The position numbers and the translations under genes were made by a program. Under the pieces are notes generated by a model that saw only the letters and a program-made list of their open reading frames with translations, made no database searches and was not told the DNA's origin. 43,082 nt of DNA from Paramicrosporidium saccamoebae (Eukaryota; Rozellomycota): contig MTSL01000077.1 in assembly GCA_002794465.1 (NCBI GenBank), positions 6,090 through 49,171 on the forward strand, written 5' to 3'. Below, one piece after another: positions 37,972 through 43,082 of the stretch (positions are counted from its first letter, which is position 1; every line of letters starts with the position of its first letter).

Positions 37972-38468
37972 ATGCGAAGGATTGAGCGAAGTATTGGTGG
38001 CACTTTTTTGTTTGTCCTTATCGTTCTACTAGAGCTAGTACATCCAACCAACGTTTTTAAATATGTAGCAATATGTAATCTGGTTCGTCAGGGTGCTGTG
38101 TAACTTTCGCGAGATTCTTGAATCAAGTCCGATCTATGCGCTAACAAGGACAATTACTGGCATTGCAACAACGCTTTCCGTCCTTGTCTTGTTCACTATG
38201 CTCATTGTTCCTATCCGACGACGCATTCCCCGCTATATGGTAACCTTTAATGGCGTGATCTGATTTTTAGATATCCGGTGTATTTCTTCTGACCACATTG
38301 GCATCGCTTGAAGCGTTTGTAAAAAGTGCCATTAAAGATGGCTACACGGGTGATGTGGCAGCTCGAGGATTTGCCCGATTACTGCTGGTAGGAGTCATGT
38401 GCTTGCCCATTACGCATTGGCTAAACATTGTCACGCCATTCTGTGTAGTCGGAGCCAAAGAAGAGTGA
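37972..38468 (+). CDS. Four-pass membrane family protein 3 (unknown)
   Basis: Exons are 37972-38037, 38069-38239 and 38271-38468; two 31-nt introns; 144 aa. The start at 37972 (MRRIERSIGGTFLFVLIVLL) is chosen because it aligns with all neighbours; an in-frame ATG at 37918 would add 18 unrelated residues. Shared with member 4: IGGT.LF, LFTMLIVPIRRRIPRY, KDGYTGDVAARGFARLLLVG and LPITHWLNIVTPF. Four hydrophobic spans. Members 3 and 4 are the closest pair. Confidence 0.8.
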
Positions 38469-38810
38469 ATAAGGTGAATGGGGGGAGTGAAGGGAAAATA
38501 TCAAGACTTATCAAGGAGACAACAAAAAACAGAAAAAGAGCCAACTAGTCACTACAGTAACTATCAAACTAATTGTGAGATTTTATATATGGATCAAGAC
38601 CCCCCCCAATAAACGATTTATGCTACACACTGATTACTATACATCCTGCATTGGTTATTAAACGCTGGTCACTGAATAATCCCACTTTAAACTAATCAGT
38701 TTGCATGGCTCTCCATCGCGTCTGTTACTGGACTTGAGCCCAACTACCAATCAGATCAGTTCATGCGATTCTTGATTGGATAGACCCTTTCTCAGATCCT
38801 GAAGTCCACA

Positions 38811-39221
38811 ATGAATGAGATACAGAGGAGCCTAGGAGGCACTGTCCTCTTCATCGCCCTGATCTTGATTGAGATAGAATCTGCCATTCAGATTATTGGA
38901 AAAATTGCCTCCATCCGCAAATGGCCCCTAATGGAGACGGTTGTAGGCATTACCACACTCATATCGGTCCTCACTCTAACCATCTTACTTCTCTTTCCCA
39001 TCAGATTCCGCCTCCCCCGTTTTATTGCTGCAGCAGTGCTGTTGGCTACAATGATTATTGATGCAGACTATTTTGTGAGGCATCTCATCATGAAGATATA
39101 TAAAGGGGATGTGGCGGCAACCATTTTAATAAGAGGCATAGCTTCAATAGCGCTGTGCATGCCCATTTCATCGGTAATCAGTGACGTGACGCCATTCATA
39201 GAGCGACCCGTCCACGAATGA
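38811..39221 (+). CDS. Four-pass membrane family protein 4 (unknown, intronless)
   Basis: This 136-aa protein aligns end to end with member 3 (RSLGGTVLFIALILIEIE, LLLFPIRFRLPRFIAAAVLL, YKGDVAATILIRGIASIALC, then DVTPF). It lacks both introns, and the exons are joined exactly as if spliced. Loss through reverse-transcribed mRNA or precise deletion would explain this. Its final ~75 bp of coding sequence recur as decayed copies downstream (39222-39470). Four hydrophobic spans. Function is unknown. Confidence 0.8.
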   Translation: MNEIQRSLGGTVLFIALILIEIESAIQIIGKIASIRKWPLMETVVGITTLISVLTLTILLLFPIRFRLPRFIAAAVLLATMIIDADYFVRHLIMKIYKGDVAATILIRGIASIALCMPISSVISDVTPFIERPVHE

Positions 39222-39470
39222 ATCCTAAAATAGTTGTTCTTTATCCAATAAATAGCGCCGTGCAGACCCATTTCATCGACACCAGAGAGCGATCTGTTTA
39301 TATCCGATCAGTAGCGCTGTGCATGCCTGTCGCTAGAAACCAGCAATATGGCACCAGAGAGCGGCCCGTTTACTAATAAACTGGAGCAATTGCTTTATAT
39401 CCGATCAATAGAGCTTTGCTTGCTCACGACATCAGAGAGCGGCCTGTTCATGAGTAGACCTTGAAATAGT
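39222..39470 (+). repeat. Decayed repeats of the 3' end of four-pass gene 4
   Basis: Three imperfect copies of the gene's last coding segment follow the stop. Each holds a form of ATAG(C/A)GC(T)GTGCATGCC, then CATTTCATCG or a gapped version, then AGAGCG(G/A)CC(C/T)GT and ATAGTTGTT. None is open. They look like slippage or unequal-exchange remnants. Confidence 0.65.
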
Positions 39471-39506
39471 TGTTTTCTAATTGACCAATAGCGATTGTCG
39501 GTCGGT

Positions 39507-39996
39507 ATGGAGTACACCCGGAGCAGTCTTGGCACGGCCTTGACCATGTTAGTATCCCTAAATCTTTTTGTACGACATCCTAATATTTCTAAATATACAG
39601 ATGCTAGCTCCGTTATCGTTTGACTGGTCGCGTATCACCTGGTGGGGACCAGGTCTGCTCTCCACTCTTGCCTGCTTCAGTTACGGAATCAACTTTCTTG
39701 CCACCGTCTGCCTCCAGTGGATACCCGCTTGGGAAAACTCGCTGCTCTTGGTCATCCTCCATGGTCTTTTTGCGAGCAACATTATAATCAATGCGTTGCT
39801 ATGTGTGCCCATACTGGGTTGGGACAAGGACTTGCTATTGTCGCGAGTAAATATACTGTTCTTTGATGGTGTCATACTGTATGCCTTGGCAAAGGGACCA
39901 TTGTCCCGGTGGGCATTTGTGCTGCCCCATCATGGCAAGGAAGACATTATCCCGACGAGTAGAAAGGCTTTTCTTATAGGACAGGAGGTCCTGTAG
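39507..39996 (+). CDS. Four-pass membrane family protein 5 (unknown, diverged)
   Basis: Exons are 39507-39569 and 39601-39996 with a 31-nt intron; 152 aa. The N-terminal block is YTRSSLGTALTMLVSL, and the intron falls after residue 21 as in members 1-3. Four hydrophobic spans follow, but the sequence between them is only weakly related (WWGPGLLSTLACFSYGINFL). The tail is longer and more basic. It converges with PFK-2, the stops lying 32 bp apart. Confidence 0.75.
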
Positions 39997-40028
39997 CGCG
40001 CAATAAATGTATATTTGGTTTACAGACG

Positions 40029-41371
40029 TTAGGTAAATGGACGGAATTCGGACTCTTTGGGCGGCACCGTGTCCGTGTTAACTGAAATCCGCCGCTCGAA
40101 TACCCCGTAGGCCTTGGGCTTGAGCTCCAGCATCGTCCCCAGTGGCATTTCAACGTTGGGAATTTCCTTGTTTGGGATTTCCAAAAAGTAGGCATATATG
40201 CATTGCAGCACAGAGAGATCGGCAACAATCAATACGTCTTTAGGGTCTCTTTCCAATTCTAACATGACATTTTCCAACCGAACAGCCAAATCGTGATATG
40301 ATTCGGCTCTCTGATAGCGGTGATAGTACCGATCTGCTTGGTGTGCCGCATATTCATCGGGATATTGTCGCTCGACCTCTTCAGCAGTGAGATTTTCCAC
40401 AACGCCGCCATCGAGTCCTCGCAACTGGGGCTTTGTTAAGAGTTCATGGCCCTTGAATACTTTGCCAATTACACAGCTAATCAAACTAGTCTCTGTCCAC
40501 ACCGACAAAGAGTCAATGTCTCCCACGCTGGCGAGGTACCTTTGAGCAGGACCCACCGCGTCCTGCACATTGAGAGCCTTCCTCGGCAAGGGAAAGAGAA
40601 AGATTCTCTTTGATCCGTGATGCAAATTCATCAAGTAATACAGCATCCTCGATGGCAGATAGCCTCTAATCTGATTTGCGACAATCTTCTTTCCCCCACC
40701 CAACAATCTAATAAATGGATACTCATATTCCTCTATTGGAGCTCCAACCGGAACGTAATACGGTCGGTAATAGTCGAGTCGGCGGTTGAAATCATTAGTT
40801 GCCTGTTCGCATTCGACGTTGGCATATTCAGGACAGGTTAGTCGGAGCTCCTTGATATGTTCAATGACGGCTACTTCATGACCGTGACTGTAAACGCATT
40901 CGAGGAACATTGTGCGAATGCCAGACTTGGTTAGCCGATTGACAATAGTTTTGCGACGTTGAGGCTGCGTGTTGGAAGCATCTAAAATGGCCACCTGACC
41001 GCCGTCGGGGGCTTCGAGCCATCGGACGAGGTCATCCAGTGCACTGTCGGCAATCTCTGTCCTCTTTCGTAAATTTTCCTGGTTGTCTAGAGTGCTATAG
41101 TCATGAAACCATTAGTACTGGCATCGAAGAATTCGGCAGTTAGATTCTCTCCCACCATTCGACTGCGGTAATGTGCCACGCTAAAATTGCGTGTCTTCAC
41201 TCCCAGCCAGCGGAGGTAACGACAGAGATTACGAGCGGTGAATGTCTTTCCACTTGCTGGCAATCCGACCATTACAACGGCAATATTTCCAGCATGCCAT
41301 TTTTCTTCCCCCACATTCATGCTGTGCTTGCCAATCACCTAAATCGGTGTGACGTCTATAGTAAATACCAT
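40029..41371 (-). CDS. 6-phosphofructo-2-kinase with degenerate bisphosphatase domain
   Basis: Exons are 41371-41369 (ATG only), 41338-41119 and 41086-40029; introns of 30 and 32 nt; 426 aa. The tiny first exon is my inference: the frame is open from an acceptor-like TTTAG, and ATG|GT lies 30 nt upstream. Translation from the internal ATG eight codons in is the alternative. The kinase domain has the P-loop GLPASGKT (residues 26-33), GVKTRNFSVAHYR and VAILDASNT. The 32-nt intron join aligns without gaps to animal PFKFB. In the C-terminal phosphatase half the RHGE motif is FPLPRKALN, the second catalytic His region reads IVADLSVLQC, and the catalytic Glu region reads LRGLDGGV. All catalytic residues are lost, so it should only make fructose-2,6-bisphosphate, the activator of glycolysis. 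Confidence 0.88.
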
Positions 41372-41517
41372 TTATCCCTGGCTCATAGATAGATATGTGC
41401 AGTGTGCAAGGGGCTGTTATAGTTTTGCATAGTAGAGTCGGTTTATAAAGACCTTTCCATCGAATCTGTTAAATTCTCAACAAACCTGACACCATCCATC
41501 ACTTCATACCTTTATTA

Positions 41518-42736
<1,219 letters not shown>

Positions 42737-42825
42737 GCTGTCAGTGTGTTTTGAATCTCTCATAATTCAATTAATATAATCCATGAAACGACGAAACGAG
42801 GTTTCCGTAAATAGTTTATTGTGAG

Positions 42826-42915
42826 ATAGGGTGAGTCTAGATCATAAATAGGGTGAGTATAGATCATAAATAGGGCGAGTCTAGATCATAAATAGGGTGA
42901 GTCTAGATCATAAAT
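42826..42915. repeat. 22-bp minisatellite, about four copies
   Basis: The unit is AGGGTGAGTCTAGATCATAA plus AT. Copies differ by single bases (GAGTATAG, GGGCGAG). It begins about 90 bp upstream of the HPPD start. Confidence 0.9.
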
Positions 42916-42984
42916 GGGGCTCGTTACTATTAATCTTGCGTTCCAAGCAGACTCGTCGCAATTATCAGTCGCGTAGCGCGGTGG

Positions 42985-43082
42985 GACGGGCGCGAAGAGA
43001 CGAAAAGAGGTGGAAATGGGTGAAAAGAGATGGGAAGAGGTAACAAGAGATGGAAAGAGACGGAAAGAGACGAAAAGAGACG
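42985..43082. repeat. Purine-rich ~10-bp repeat running off the window
   Basis: Variants of GAAAAGAGAC (also GGAAAGAGAC and GGGAAGAGGT) repeat about nine times up to the window edge. No gene is seen from 42737 to the end. Confidence 0.75.

Noticed and set aside
42826-43082. Possible telomere or subtelomere at the right edge
   Set aside because: The repeats are 22-bp and ~10-bp minisatellites, not short telomeric units, and housekeeping genes lie right beside them.

Overview
This is nuclear DNA from a small, gene-dense eukaryote. It carries ELP1, the RNA polymerase II subunit RPB4, an exosome subunit, UBC7/UBE2G2, EB1, IBA57, DET1, PFK-2 and HPPD. Genes sit tens to a few hundred bases apart. 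The split genes use very short introns: about 25 of 30-36 nt can be placed, and each one restores a family-consistent reading frame. The standard code fits throughout. Compactness, mitochondrial enzymes (methylmalonate-semialdehyde dehydrogenase, IBA57) and large lineage-specific secreted and membrane families suggest an early-diverging fungal-lineage parasite, for example a Rozellomycota/Cryptomycota organism of the Paramicrosporidium kind. That assignment is inference; no rRNA marker is present.

Left part (1-5.6 kb): a tandemly duplicated divergent pair. A minus-strand polytopic membrane protein faces a plus-strand 213-aa membrane protein. One pair is intact (1892-2620 and 3251-3892). In another the minus partner is frameshifted (1-308) beside an intact plus gene (927-1568). 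Two decayed minus copies follow (4140-5014). Short dispersed elements (solo-LTR or MITE-like) lie between them.

Centre (5.6-24.4 kb): seven plus-strand, intronless genes for secreted proteins of 508-613 aa that share eight cysteine positions and several sequence blocks. I recognise no known family. The first (5655) is separated from the other six (12107-24334) by a coiled-coil gene, methylmalonate-semialdehyde dehydrogenase, a 52-aa possible tail-anchored protein, a small secreted protein and RPB4. Minisatellites sit in several of the spacers.

Right part (24.6-43 kb): housekeeping genes ELP1, MTR3-like, UBC7, EB1, a four-pass membrane protein, IBA57 and DET1. Two more small secreted proteins with a lipoyl-like domain pattern interrupt them. 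A tandem family of five small four-pass membrane proteins follows (36327-39996). PFK-2, with a degenerate phosphatase domain, and HPPD lie on the minus strand. Minisatellites close the window.

Most notable are the eight-cysteine secreted family, the three-member secreted lipoyl-like family, the duplicated divergent membrane pair, the five-gene four-pass family, and the uniformly tiny introns, which include two GC-AG introns.
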